Assembly: GCA_025989215.1 (NCBI GenBank)
Contig: JAPDNP010000003.1
Span: 422,314-486,313, forward strand
DNA from: Neisseriaceae bacterium JH1-16
Lineage (GTDB): Bacteria > Pseudomonadota > Gammaproteobacteria > Burkholderiales > Chromobacteriaceae
DNA: 64,000 nt
Direction: 5' to 3'
In this document: positions 7,524 to 16,918 of the stretch, one piece after another
How positions within the stretch are numbered: the stretch's first letter is position 1
Layout: the number at the start of each line of letters is the position of its first letter
Made by a program: the position numbers and the translations under genes
Notes under the pieces: model-generated
The model's input: the letters and a program-made list of their open reading frames with translations, nothing else
Told to the model about the DNA's origin: nothing
The model's database searches: none

Positions 7524-9101
7524 TCAGTGACGGAAGTGTCGCACACCGGTCAGCACCATGGCGATGCCGTGTTCGTCGGCGGCGGCGAACACCTCTTCGT
7601 CGCGCATCGAGCCGCCCGGGTGGATGATGGCCTTGATGCCCTGCTCGGCGATCACGTCGATGCCGTCGCGGAACGGGAAGAACGCGTCCGACGCGGCGAC
7701 CGCGCCGGCGAGGCTCAGGCCGGCATCCTGCGCCTTGCGGGCGGCGATGCGGGTCGAGTCGACGCGCGACATCTGACCGGCGCCGATGCCGGCGGTCTGA
7801 CCGTTCTTGCAGAACACGATGGCGTTCGACTTCACATACTTGGCGACGCGCCAGGCGAACAGCAGGTCGGTCATTTCCTGCGCGGTCGGGGCACGCTTGG
7901 TCACCACGCGCAGCTCTTCCAGGCTGACGTTGCGCACGTCCGGGGTCTGCACCAGCAGGCCGCCGCCGACGCGCTTCAGGTCGAACGGGTTGGCGCCGCC
8001 GGTCAGCGGCACTTCCAGTACGCGCACGTTCTTCTTCGCGGCGATCACGGCCTTGGCGCTATCGGTGAAGGCCGGGGCGATCAGCACTTCGAGGAACTGG
8101 CCGGTCACCGCCTCGACGGTGGCCGCATCCACTTCGCGGTTGAAGGCGATGATGCCGCCGAAGGCGCTGGTGGTGTCGGTGGCGAACGCCAGCTTGTACG
8201 CGGTCAGCGGGTCGGCCGCGACGGCGACGCCGCACGGGTTGGCGTGCTTGACGATCACGCAGGCCGGCTCGGCGAAGGTCTTCACCGCTTCCCAGGCCGC
8301 GTCGGCGTCGGCGATATTGTTGTACGACAGCTCCTTGCCCTGCAGCTGCTGATAGTGGGCGATACTGCCCGGTGCCGGGTCGAGGTCGCGGTAGAACGCG
8401 GCGCTCTGGTGCGGGTTCTCGCCGTAGCGCATGTCCTGCACCTTCACGAACTGGGCGTTCAGGCGGTTCGGGAACGCGGTGCGTTCCGGCACGCCGGCGA
8501 CGGTGCCGGCGGCCAGGCTGGTCAGGTAGTTGGAGATCGCACCGTCATAGGCGGCGGTGTGGGTGAACGCCTTCTTGGCCAGCTCGAAGCGGGTCAGCTT
8601 GGCCAACGCGCCGGCGTTGTCCTTCAGTTCGGCCAACAGCGCCGGGTAGTCGGCCGCGTCGGTGACGATCGCCACGTGCGCCCAGTTCTTCGCCGCCGAG
8701 CGCACCATGGTCGGGCCGCCGATATCGATGTTCTCGATCGCGTCTTCCAGCGTGCAATCGGCCTTGGCGATGGTCGCCTCGAACGGGTACAGGTTCACAC
8801 AGACCAGATCGATGTTGCCGATGTCGTGTTCGGCCATCTTGGCCACGTGCTCCGGCAGGTCGCGGCGACCGAGAATGCCGCCGTGCACCTTCGGGTGCAG
8901 GGTCTTCACCCGGCCGTCGAGCATTTCCGGGAAGCCGGTGTAGTCGGACACCTCGGTCACCGCGATGCCCTGTTCGGCCAACAGCTTGGCGGTGCCGCCG
9001 GTGGACAGCAGCTCGACGCCGTGTGCGGCCAGGCCGCGGGCAAATTCAACAATGCCGGTTTTGTCGGAAACGCTCAGCAACGCTCGTTCGATCTTGGTCA
9101 T
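7524..9101 (-). CDS. purH: Bifunctional AICAR formyltransferase / IMP cyclohydrolase
   Basis: 525 aa, typical length. Catalyses the last two steps to IMP. The N-terminal IMP cyclohydrolase (MGS-like) domain, about 1-195, shows [26 protein letters not shown] and [16 protein letters not shown]. The C-terminal formyltransferase domain, about 200-525, contains [24 protein letters not shown] and [22 protein letters not shown]. It is read in the same direction as dusB-fis but separated from fis by a hairpin, so it likely has its own promoter in 9102-9154. Confidence 0.97.
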   Translation of the reverse strand: MTKIERALLSVSDKTGIVEFARGLAAHGVELLSTGGTAKLLAEQGIAVTEVSDYTGFPEMLDGRVKTLHPKVHGGILGRRDLPEHVAKMAEHDIGNIDLVCVNLYPFEATIAKADCTLEDAIENIDIGGPTMVRSAAKNWAHVAIVTDAADYPALLAELKDNAGALAKLTRFELAKKAFTHTAAYDGAISNYLTSLAAGTVAGVPERTAFPNRLNAQFVKVQDMRYGENPHQSAAFYRDLDPAPGSIAHYQQLQGKELSYNNIADADAAWEAVKTFAEPACVIVKHANPCGVAVAADPLTAYKLAFATDTTSAFGGIIAFNREVDAATVEAVTGQFLEVLIAPAFTDSAKAVIAAKKNVRVLEVPLTGGANPFDLKRVGGGLLVQTPDVRNVSLEELRVVTKRAPTAQEMTDLLFAWRVAKYVKSNAIVFCKNGQTAGIGAGQMSRVDSTRIAARKAQDAGLSLAGAVAASDAFFPFRDGIDVIAEQGIKAIIHPGGSMRDEEVFAAADEHGIAMVLTGVRHFRH

Positions 9102-9154
9102 GATTGCAGTACCGCTGGTGGTTTAAGGTAAAGAAACTCAATCGCCAGATGCAC

Positions 9155-9181
9155 CGAAGGCCGCTTGCGGGGCGGCCTTCG
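9155..9181 (-). terminator. Hairpin after fis
   Basis: CGAAGGCCGC / GCGGCCTTCG with a 7-nt loop, 13 nt beyond the fis stop. There is no T-run next to it, so its strength is uncertain. Confidence 0.5.
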
Positions 9182-9193
9182 TTCATCTTGATA

Positions 9194-9430
9194 TCAAATC
9201 AAATCGTAACTCTTCATCTTCTTGCGCAAGGTATTGCGGTTGAGCCCCAACAGCTCCGCCGCGCGCGTCTGATTGCCCTGGGTGTGCGCCAGCACCACCT
9301 CGATCAACGGTTTCTCGACCCGTGCCAACACCATGTCGTAGATGGCCGCCGGCGCCTCGCCGTCGAGGTCGCGGAAATACTGTTCCATCGCATGGCGTAT
9401 GGTCTGACCGATGTGATCGCTGGTTTGCAT
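9194..9430 (-). CDS. fis: Fis-family nucleoid-associated regulator
   Basis: 78 aa. The C-terminal helix-turn-helix GNQTRAAELLGLNRNTLRKKMKSYDL is the Fis/NtrC-type DNA-binding end; the N-terminal half (IRHAMEQYFRDLDG..) supplies dimer helices. The length and start at ATG 9430 match neisserial Fis-like proteins; an ATG 7 codons earlier is possible but would extend beyond the family. It starts 31 nt after the dusB stop, the conserved dusB-fis operon. No good ribosome site of its own is seen, so coupling to dusB is likely. Confidence 0.92.
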   Translation of the reverse strand: MQTSDHIGQTIRHAMEQYFRDLDGEAPAAIYDMVLARVEKPLIEVVLAHTQGNQTRAAELLGLNRNTLRKKMKSYDLI

Positions 9431-9461
9431 GGCTATTGTTGTGTAATGCACCGGGGGTTGA

Positions 9462-10484
9462 TCAAACCGCCGCGTCGTCGTGGGCGACGTCGGCGTCGTA
9501 TTCCAGCCGTTCGGACATCGCCGACAGCTGGTCGAAATAATGGCTGACCGCCAGACGCTGCTCGGCGGTCGATTCCAGCCGGTACATGGTCTGGCGGAAC
9601 TCGTTGGAACCGGCCAGGCCCTTGGTGTACCAGGCGATATGCTTGCGCGCGACCCGGCAACCCGAGTACTCGCCGTAAAAACCGTACAGCTCGTCGAGGT
9701 GTTCGAGCAGCACTTCGCTGATCTCGGTCACGCGCGGGGCCGGCAGCGTCTCGCCGGTCTCCAGGTAGTGCTGGATCTCGCGGAACAGCCAGGGCCGCCC
9801 CTGCGCGGCGCGGCCGATCATGATCGCATCGGCGCCGGTATTTTCAAGCACGAAGCGTGCCTTGGCCGGGCTGTCGATGTCGCCATTGGCGATCAGCGGG
9901 ATCGAGATCGCCTGCTTCACCGCGCGGATCGTGTCGTACTCGGCCTCGCCCTTGTACATGTCCTCGCGGGTGCGACCGTGCAAGGCCAATGCGGCGATGC
10001 CGGCGTCTTCGGCCAACTTCGCGATGCGCAGCGCATTCTTGTGTTCGCGGCTCCAGCCGGTGCGGGTCTTCAGCGTCACCGGCACGTCGACCGCCTTCAC
10101 CACCGCCTCGAGAATGCGCGCCACCAGATCCTCGTGCTGCAACAGCGCCGAACCGGCGGCGACATTGCACACCTTCTTCGCCGGGCAACCCATATTGATG
10201 TCGATGATCTGCGCGCCGTGCTCCACATTGAGGCGCGCCGCCTCTGCCATCTGCACCGGATCGGCGCCGGCGATCTGCACCGAGATCGGCGCGACCTCGC
10301 CCTCGTGGTTGGCGCGCCGCAAGGTCTTGGTGGTGGTCCACAGCGCCTTGTTCGAGGTGATCATCTCCGACACCGCCAGCCCCGCGCCAAAGCGCTTGCA
10401 CAGCATCCGGAACGGCCGATCGGTGACGCCGGCCATGGGCGCGACGATCAGGCGATTGGGCAGCGTATACGGGCCGATGCGCAT
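9462..10484 (-). CDS. dusB: tRNA-dihydrouridine synthase B
   Basis: 340 aa FMN-dependent TIM-barrel enzyme that reduces uridine in tRNA D-loops. Motifs: VAPMAGVTDRPFR (about 15-27), QIAGADP, DINMGCPAKKVCNVAAGSAL with the catalytic Cys (about 95-114), KTRTGW, LHGRTREDMY, and ANGDIDSP/GADAIMIGRAAQGRPWLF for FMN phosphate binding. It is first gene of the dusB-fis operon; the promoter should lie in 10485-10650, which holds nothing else I recognise. Confidence 0.96.
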   Translation of the reverse strand: MRIGPYTLPNRLIVAPMAGVTDRPFRMLCKRFGAGLAVSEMITSNKALWTTTKTLRRANHEGEVAPISVQIAGADPVQMAEAARLNVEHGAQIIDINMGCPAKKVCNVAAGSALLQHEDLVARILEAVVKAVDVPVTLKTRTGWSREHKNALRIAKLAEDAGIAALALHGRTREDMYKGEAEYDTIRAVKQAISIPLIANGDIDSPAKARFVLENTGADAIMIGRAAQGRPWLFREIQHYLETGETLPAPRVTEISEVLLEHLDELYGFYGEYSGCRVARKHIAWYTKGLAGSNEFRQTMYRLESTAEQRLAVSHYFDQLSAMSERLEYDADVAHDDAAV

Positions 10485-10658
10485 GGCGTTTGGGGTACTC
10501 GGGTCGGGAAGGGGGGCAATTGTAGCGGGTTTCGTTCGGCCGGTAAAAACCTTTTTGCTTATTTTTTAAGCGTCGCCCATAGCCATTCGAAATCGCCCCA
10601 CAGGCGCTTGGGGCTGCTCCGCAAACCGACAACCAGCCCTTGTGGTCAGCCATGAAAA

Positions 10659-10685
10659 AACCCTTCCGCCACAGGCGGAAGGGTT
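10659..10685 (-). terminator. Terminator of rnpB
   Basis: AACCCTTCCGCC / GGCGGAAGGGTT with loop of 3, followed on the minus strand by TTTTTT (plus-strand A at 10655-10660). Confidence 0.93.
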
Positions 10686-10693
10686 TCGGGATA

Positions 10694-11102
10694 GGGTGGA
10701 AGTCAGCCGATAAGCCGGGTCCTGTCGTTGGACAGTCATTCCTCTAGGCCTGCCGTTACCGACAGGCTCAAGCAACCTACCCGGGGACAACGCGAGCCAC
10801 GTTAGCGCCCCCCTATTTGGTCTTGCTCCGGATGGGGTTTAGCCTGCCGTCCGTGTTACCACGTCCGCGGTGCGCTCTTACCGCACCTTTTCACCCTTGC
10901 CTGTGCTGTCCAGCCAGGTTTCCCTGCCTGGATAAAGACTTTGTCGCCCTTGCGGGCGACCAGTCCAGCCATCGGCGGTTCAGCTCTCTGTTCCACTTTC
11001 CGTCGCCTCACGGCGCCCGGCCGTTAGCCGGCATCCTGCTCTATGGAGCCCGGACTTTCCTCCCCGCCCACAAGGGGCGCGGCGACTGTCTGTCTGACTT
11101 CC
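10694..11102 (-). ncRNA. rnpB: RNase P RNA, bacterial type A
   Basis: Catalytic RNA that removes tRNA 5' leaders. Read on the minus strand it begins GGAAGTCAGACAGACAGTC, continues with the universal GAGGAAAGTCCGGGCTCC and ACAGAGA blocks, contains GGGTGAAAAGGTGCGGTAAG, the CCAAATAGGGG and AACGGTA-like conserved core, and closes with GACAGGACCCGGCTTATCGG, whose end pairs with the start (CTGACTTCC with GGAAGTCAG). Ends are estimated from the P1 pairing. A strong terminator follows. Confidence 0.96.
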
Positions 11103-11154
11103 GGCGCGGATTGTAGCGCATTTGCGCGCCCCGCGCCCGCCGCCGCGACCGGCG

Positions 11155-14100
11155 TCAGTCGAAGCGCAAGGTGTAGCGCGATTCAGCCGACGACGACTGC
11201 TGGCCGGCGCGCAGCACCAGCGACCAGCCCTTCGAGATGGTGTAGACCGCCTTCACCGTCTGATCGGCGCTGGTGACGCCGTACTCGTAGCCCAGATACA
11301 GCTCGCGGGTCAGCTGCTTGCCGACCGTCACCACCTGCTCGGCCGGGCTGAGGCTGCCGTCGGCAGCGGTGCGCGCCTTGCGGCTGGTCATCCCCAGGTC
11401 GTCGAACAGGCCGACGTGGTCGTTCACCGCGCCGGCCAGCAGCGCGCCGGCCGCCGCGCCGAGCGCTGCGTCGTCCTTGGCGTCGCCGCTGGACGCGCGC
11501 CCCATCACCAGCCAGGACAGCTTGTCCTTCTCGCTCATCGCCTCGTCGGCCACCAGCCGGATGTGCGGCGCCGATACCGAGCCGGTCACCTCGACCCCGG
11601 CCCCCACCGGCGACAGCCGGCGCACCGCGCGCACGTTCAGGCCGGGGTTGTCGATCGGACCGGCGAAGGAGATCACCCCGGTCTCGATGTCGAGGTCCTG
11701 GCCATAGGCCTTGTAGCGCCCCTTCTCCACATGCACCTGGCCGTTGGCCGTCGGCTGCAGGCCGGGCTTGGCGTCGACACGGATCTGGCCGGACAGCGTC
11801 ACGTCCAGGCCCTGGCCGACGAAACGGAAGCGGTCGCCCAGGTCGAGCGCCAGATTGACCGTGATCGGCAACTTGCTGAACGACGACGGTTCGGGCGGCT
11901 TGCGTCCCACCACCACCACATCGTCGGACAGCGTCGGCGCCCCGGTCTTGGGCAGGTCGATGCGGCCGCGGTCGACGCGCAGCTTGCCGGTCAGCGTCAC
12001 CCCCTCGGTCGGCGACAGGCCCAGCTCGCTGGTGCCGGACAGCACCAGCACCCGGCCGGGCTTGTCGAACACGCCGAACTTGTCGAACACCACTTTCGCC
12101 TGCGCATTCGGGCCGCTGTCGCGCGCGTCCATCACCCCCGAGGCGACCACCTCGCCCTTGCCGCCGGCGAAGCGCAGCCGCTCCAGCACCACCCGCGGTC
12201 CGTCGAGCTGCGCGGCCAGCTGGCCGTCGGTCAGGCGGATGCCGGTGGTGCGGTCGAACAGCGCCAGCTGCTCGCCGGTGACCCGGCCGCGCAGCAGCGG
12301 CTGCGCCAGCGCGCCATCGAGCTGCACGTTGGCCGAAAGCCGCCCGGCCACGCTCAAGCCCGGCGGCAGCAAGGCGGCGAACGCGCCCAGCGACGGCACC
12401 TCGGCGCGCACCGTGCCGGACAACGGCGTGCGCGGCGTCGGCAGCGCGTTGCCGCTGGCCAGCGCACCCTGGCCGGACAGCGTGGCGTACTTGCTGACCA
12501 CGTCGAGCGCGAACTGGGTGCGGCCGTTGCCAAGGTCGACGCTGGCCTTCAGCATCGACAAGCCGGCGGCAAGCTTGCGGTTGTCGGACGGCAGCAGCAC
12601 GTCGCCGCGCAGCCGCGTCACGTTGATCCGGCCGCGCGGGTTCTTGCCCAGCGCCACGTCCCAGTCGGCACCGAGCACCAGGTCCTGCTGCACCGGCAGC
12701 GTGACGAAGGCGGACAGCGCCGCCAGCGCGATATTGTCGGCGCGGCCGCTAGTGGCCAGCGTGCCGTCGTGGCGCCAGTCGAGCGCGTTGAGCGCCAGGT
12801 TGCCGCCAAGCAGGCTCAGCCGCGCGGCGCCGACGGTCACCCGTTCGGCCGACGCGCTGATGCCCACCGGCGCCAGCAGGCGCAGGCTGGGCTGACCGCT
12901 CAAGTCGAGCCGGCTCAGCGTGCCGCGCCAGTTCACCACCTTGGCGTCCAGCCCGCCGGCCGCGGACAGGCCCAGACCGTAATCGCGCTTGTCGAACTGG
13001 ACGCGGCCGTCCAGCGTCAGCGTGTGGCGCGAGCGGGTACCGTCGGCCAGCAGCCGCAGCGTCGGCACCGCCAACGTGCCGGCGCGCAACGCGTCGACGT
13101 CGAGCGCCACCTTGAACGGACTGTCGGCGGCATCGCGCAGATTGCCGGTGAGCTGCACCCGCTCGGCGGCAATGCCACCCGGCAGCCGCAGCCGCTGCGC
13201 GGACAGCGCGGCATTGATCACCGGTTGCTTGGTCGAACCGGACAGCTCGGCGTTGCCGCTGATCCGCCCGGCAAAACCCGGCCCGACCAGGCCCAGGTTT
13301 GGCGCGTCGATCACCAGCTTCAGCTTGTCGCCCGGCTTGCCCCAGGCGCCGTTGGCGTCGAGCTTGTTGTCGGCCAGACGCAACGAGGCCGTTAGTTGGC
13401 TGACCCGCTGGCCGTCGAGATTCAGCTTGGCCTGGCCGGACAGCGGCGCGCCGGACAGCGTGCTCGGCGCGAGCTTCAGCTCGGCGGCGAGTTTGGGCCC
13501 GCTGGCGAGCAGGCCCTTGGCGCTCAGCATCGCGCTGAGCTTGCCCTGGGGCCAGCCGGGCATGAAGCGCGCCGGGTTGGCCGAACGCAGTTCGGCATGG
13601 GCATCGACTGGCAGCGTAGCGCCCAAGCCGAGCTTGCCGGCCAGCTGCACATCGCCGCCGTCCTTCGCCGCCAGCTGCAAGCGGGCGATGTTCAACTGCG
13701 ACTGGCCGGTGGCATCCTGCCCGAGCGCGAGTTGGCCTTGCGCCGTCAGCGCCCCGCTGACCAGATTCAGCGCCAGCTGCGGCGCGCGGCTCGTGCCGCC
13801 GATCTGCAGCGTTCCGGATAGGGGCGGCTTGAGCAGCGCGGCGTGGAACTGGGTCAGGTCGAGCCGAGTCAGCGCCGCGTGCAGCGCCAGCCGCTGCTGC
13901 GAGGCAGTGCCGCTCAACACCAGCTGGCCGCCGGCCAGCTCGGCGTTCAGCGCATCCAAGGTCAGCCGGCCGTCGCTCACCTGCAGCGCCCCGGTCAGCA
14001 AGGACAGGGGCAAGGCGCCGGACGGCAGGCTGCCCGGACGCTGGTTGATCAGCGACAGGCCGCCCTTCAGCGCATGGGCGCCGGCCGGCTCGGCGATCAC

Positions 14101-15027
14101 CGCCAGGTTCAGCAGCGCCTTCGGCCAAGCCGGATTGAGCGCATGCGGGTTGATGCCACCGGCGCGCAGATTGACGCGCTTGAGCTTACGCAGCAGTTCG
14201 GGCGCGAACGGATCGACCTGGCCGTCCAGATCGGCCGTCACCCCCTCGCCGCTCAGCTGGGCGGCCAGTCGGGTGTCGCTCAGGTCGCCGGACAGCCGGC
14301 TCTTGGCGCTGACATCGATCTCGTCGAGCCGGCCGTCGGCGGCGATCTGGCCGGCCAGCTTGAACGGCCGCGCATCCGCCAGCGACAGGCTGCCGTCGGC
14401 CTTACCCCACGGCGAAGCCAGCCGGGCCAGCGTCAGCCGGTGCTGGCCGGCGTCGTAGCGGTAGCTCGCCTCGACGCCGTACAGCAGCGGTTCGCCCGGC
14501 AGCAGCGGTTCGCCCGGCAGCAGCGTCAGGCTGTCCAGCGACAGCTTGTCGATGCGGACCGACAGCGGCAGCGCAAGCGACTCGGGCAAGGTCGGCGGTG
14601 GCGACGGCGGGGTCGGCTTGCTGGCGATGCGCAGATGCCCCAGCTCCAGCGCGCGCACGTGCAACGTGCCCGCCAACAGTTCGTTCGGCGCCCAGTCGAA
14701 GCGCAGCCGGTCGAGCTCGACGTCGCTGCCGGCGGTGACCACGCGCACGCCGCTCAGCGTGAAACCGTCCCACAGATTGCCCCGGCTTTGCTTGACGCTG
14801 AATGCCCCCTGGCTGAGCCGACCGGCGTTGTCGAGCAGCCAGGCGAAGCCGCGGTCGCTGCCGGAGCCCCAGCCGACGAGCCCCGCCAGCGCGGTCACCA
14901 GCAGCAGCGCGAGCCCGACCAGCCAGTAGCCCCAGTGACGGCGGCGCGGCTTGGCCGGCGGAGTCTCCGGAGGGCTCTGCGGCGGCGGGTTGGCCGAAAC
15001 GGGCGCGTTATCGAGAGGATCTGTCAT
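11155..15027 (-). CDS. tamB: Translocation and assembly module subunit TamB
   Basis: 1290 aa. The proline-rich cytoplasmic head (about 1-32) and a single span (WGYWLVGLALLLVTALAGLVG, about 32-52) anchor it in the inner membrane; the rest is a long periplasmic AsmA/DUF490-type beta-taco built from repetitive Leu/Gly/Asp-rich strands. The C-terminal domain, ending TLRFD, carries VEVTGSVSAPHIRL and ELYLGYEYGV, the conserved TamB end that meets TamA. It starts 9 nt after tamA. An 18-bp tandem repeat (14482-14517) duplicates LLPGEP within the chain. TamA-TamB works in outer-membrane protein insertion and phospholipid transport. Confidence 0.94.
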   Translation of the reverse strand: MTDPLDNAPVSANPPPQSPPETPPAKPRRRHWGYWLVGLALLLVTALAGLVGWGSGSDRGFAWLLDNAGRLSQGAFSVKQSRGNLWDGFTLSGVRVVTAGSDVELDRLRFDWAPNELLAGTLHVRALELGHLRIASKPTPPSPPPTLPESLALPLSVRIDKLSLDSLTLLPGEPLLPGEPLLYGVEASYRYDAGQHRLTLARLASPWGKADGSLSLADARPFKLAGQIAADGRLDEIDVSAKSRLSGDLSDTRLAAQLSGEGVTADLDGQVDPFAPELLRKLKRVNLRAGGINPHALNPAWPKALLNLAVIAEPAGAHALKGGLSLINQRPGSLPSGALPLSLLTGALQVSDGRLTLDALNAELAGGQLVLSGTASQQRLALHAALTRLDLTQFHAALLKPPLSGTLQIGGTSRAPQLALNLVSGALTAQGQLALGQDATGQSQLNIARLQLAAKDGGDVQLAGKLGLGATLPVDAHAELRSANPARFMPGWPQGKLSAMLSAKGLLASGPKLAAELKLAPSTLSGAPLSGQAKLNLDGQRVSQLTASLRLADNKLDANGAWGKPGDKLKLVIDAPNLGLVGPGFAGRISGNAELSGSTKQPVINAALSAQRLRLPGGIAAERVQLTGNLRDAADSPFKVALDVDALRAGTLAVPTLRLLADGTRSRHTLTLDGRVQFDKRDYGLGLSAAGGLDAKVVNWRGTLSRLDLSGQPSLRLLAPVGISASAERVTVGAARLSLLGGNLALNALDWRHDGTLATSGRADNIALAALSAFVTLPVQQDLVLGADWDVALGKNPRGRINVTRLRGDVLLPSDNRKLAAGLSMLKASVDLGNGRTQFALDVVSKYATLSGQGALASGNALPTPRTPLSGTVRAEVPSLGAFAALLPPGLSVAGRLSANVQLDGALAQPLLRGRVTGEQLALFDRTTGIRLTDGQLAAQLDGPRVVLERLRFAGGKGEVVASGVMDARDSGPNAQAKVVFDKFGVFDKPGRVLVLSGTSELGLSPTEGVTLTGKLRVDRGRIDLPKTGAPTLSDDVVVVGRKPPEPSSFSKLPITVNLALDLGDRFRFVGQGLDVTLSGQIRVDAKPGLQPTANGQVHVEKGRYKAYGQDLDIETGVISFAGPIDNPGLNVRAVRRLSPVGAGVEVTGSVSAPHIRLVADEAMSEKDKLSWLVMGRASSGDAKDDAALGAAAGALLAGAVNDHVGLFDDLGMTSRKARTAADGSLSPAEQVVTVGKQLTRELYLGYEYGVTSADQTVKAVYTISKGWSLVLRAGQQSSSAESRYTLRFD

Positions 15028-15036
15028 GGCAACTCG

Positions 15037-16779
15037 TCAGAAGGCCAGGCCTAGGCTCAGGCTCCAGCGCCAGCGCTTGTCGCGCTCGGCACGGGCCACG
15101 TCGAAGGACAACGGCGCCACCGGGCTGAACCAGCGCGCGCCGACGCCGTAGGACTTGGCCGCCTGGTAGCTGTTCCAGTTGTTGGCGGCATCGCCGATGT
15201 CGCTGAACAGCGCCATCGCCCAGCTGGGCACCACCGGGATCTGGTACTCGACGCTGCCGACCGCCAGCACCCGGCCGCCCAGCACCGAGCCGGCCGGACC
15301 GGCCACACCCAGGCTCTGGTATTCGTAGCCGCGCACGCTGTTCGGGCCGCCGGTACGGAATAGCAGCGCCTCCGGCACGCTGGCGGTGTCCTTCGCCCAG
15401 ACCTGGCCGGCCTCGGCGCGCGCGACCAGCGTACCGTACTTGCTCGGCCACGGCGTGTAGTAGCCGACCGCGTGCAGATAGCCGCGCACGAACTCGGTGT
15501 TCGAGCCGATGCCGCCGAGCGTGCTGGAGATCTTGGAATCGAACAGGTAACCGGAACGCGGTCGCAGCTCGTCGTCGACCGCGCGCTGCGTCCAGCCGTA
15601 GGAGGCGAACAGCGCGGCGCTGCGGCCGAGCGAGCCGTCGTCGACGATGTCGGCGCGTTCGCTCAGGTATTCCAGGCCGATGCGCGACTCGATATTGCCG
15701 CGCTGGCGGATGCGCCAGGCACCGCCGCTGATCGACTCGGTGCGCAGGCCCTGGATCTCGCTCTCATCGTACTTGACGTTGATCGAGTGCGAATAGCCGT
15801 CCGAGCCGCGCGGAAAGCCCAGGCCGGCCGAATAGGTCTTCTGGTCGCGCTTGACGTCGGCCAGCACCGAGCCGGTCCAGCCGCGCTTGAACAGGTTGTA
15901 ATGCTCGTAGCCGACGCGCACGCCGGGCCCTTCCACGCTGTCGTAGGTGAGGCCCAGCTCGAGCTTCTGACGCGGCTGTTCGGTCACATCGACGGCGACC
16001 GGCACCTGGCCGTCCTGCAGCTTGCTGAAATCGGTGATGACGATCGCGCTCTTGTAGTGCGAGTCCTGCTCCAGCGCATTCTGGTAGTCGAGCACCTTGG
16101 AGAGCTGATAGGGCGAGCCCTGGCTGAAATCGGCCATGCCGGAGGCGACCGACTGCGGATAGCGCTTGTCGCCATTGATCGTCAGCGGGCCGAAAGTGAT
16201 GCGCTGGCCGCTGTCGAAGCGGGCGCTCAGCGTGGCACGATGGGTGGCCGGATCGATCTCGGCGCGGCTCTCGGCCACCTTGGCCAGCGGGTAGCGGTCC
16301 ACCGTCAGCGTGCGCAGCGCCAGCTTCTTGCTGCTGGCCCAGTCGTCCTGGCGAAAGCGCGCGCCGATCGGCAGCGCCCACACCTCGATCAGCTTGGCAT
16401 AGCGGGTCTGGAAGTCCGACTCCTGGTGGATCGCGCCGTCGACGCGCAGCGTCACGTCGGCAATGATCACCGGCGGACCGGGGTCGACATGGATCAGATA
16501 GCCGCCGTCGACCTTGTCGACCTTCACCTTGGCCTCGAAATAGCCTTCGGTTTCCAGCAGCGCGCGCGCCTGTTCCGGCACCTCGTCGACCAGGGTGGCG
16601 AGCTGCTCGTCATCGAGGTCGGCATTGTCGTGCTCGCTGGCGAGGTCGAGATGCTCGGTCAGCAGCTTGGCAAGGTCGCTGTCGGGCGCGTCGACGTGCA
16701 CCGTGTACGCGGCCAACACGGGGGCGGCGTGACAGGCGAGGGCCAGCACGACAAAGGGAAGAAAACGGCGTGACGGCAT
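15037..16779 (-). CDS. tamA: Translocation and assembly module subunit TamA (Omp85 family)
   Basis: 580 aa outer-membrane Omp85 protein. A signal peptide (MPSRRFLPFVVLALACHAAPVLA) is followed by three POTRA domains (about 25-265) and a 16-strand barrel. Barrel landmarks are the VRG(Y/F) lid motif seen as SVRGYEYQSLG (about 489) and the C-terminal beta signal WRWSLSLGLAF ending in Phe. It is first gene of the tamA-tamB pair, with promoter in 16780-16918. Partner of TamB in assembling certain outer-membrane proteins. Confidence 0.94.
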   Translation of the reverse strand: MPSRRFLPFVVLALACHAAPVLAAYTVHVDAPDSDLAKLLTEHLDLASEHDNADLDDEQLATLVDEVPEQARALLETEGYFEAKVKVDKVDGGYLIHVDPGPPVIIADVTLRVDGAIHQESDFQTRYAKLIEVWALPIGARFRQDDWASSKKLALRTLTVDRYPLAKVAESRAEIDPATHRATLSARFDSGQRITFGPLTINGDKRYPQSVASGMADFSQGSPYQLSKVLDYQNALEQDSHYKSAIVITDFSKLQDGQVPVAVDVTEQPRQKLELGLTYDSVEGPGVRVGYEHYNLFKRGWTGSVLADVKRDQKTYSAGLGFPRGSDGYSHSINVKYDESEIQGLRTESISGGAWRIRQRGNIESRIGLEYLSERADIVDDGSLGRSAALFASYGWTQRAVDDELRPRSGYLFDSKISSTLGGIGSNTEFVRGYLHAVGYYTPWPSKYGTLVARAEAGQVWAKDTASVPEALLFRTGGPNSVRGYEYQSLGVAGPAGSVLGGRVLAVGSVEYQIPVVPSWAMALFSDIGDAANNWNSYQAAKSYGVGARWFSPVAPLSFDVARAERDKRWRWSLSLGLAF

Positions 16780-16918
16780 CCAGAATCAATCTTGTCTATC
16801 TGCTTGAATGGTAAAGAATCTGCCGGGTGCTGGCGAGCCTGGCGCACGAATCGCGTCCCATTTTCGGAAAATCGCAGCCGTTTCATGCCGATTGCCCGGC
16901 GACTCCCCCTCCTCCCCG

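Noticed and set aside
10817..11116. Plus-strand frame of 99 codons at the rnpB locus
   Set aside because: Lies antisense to RNase P RNA, whose conserved blocks fully account for the sequence.
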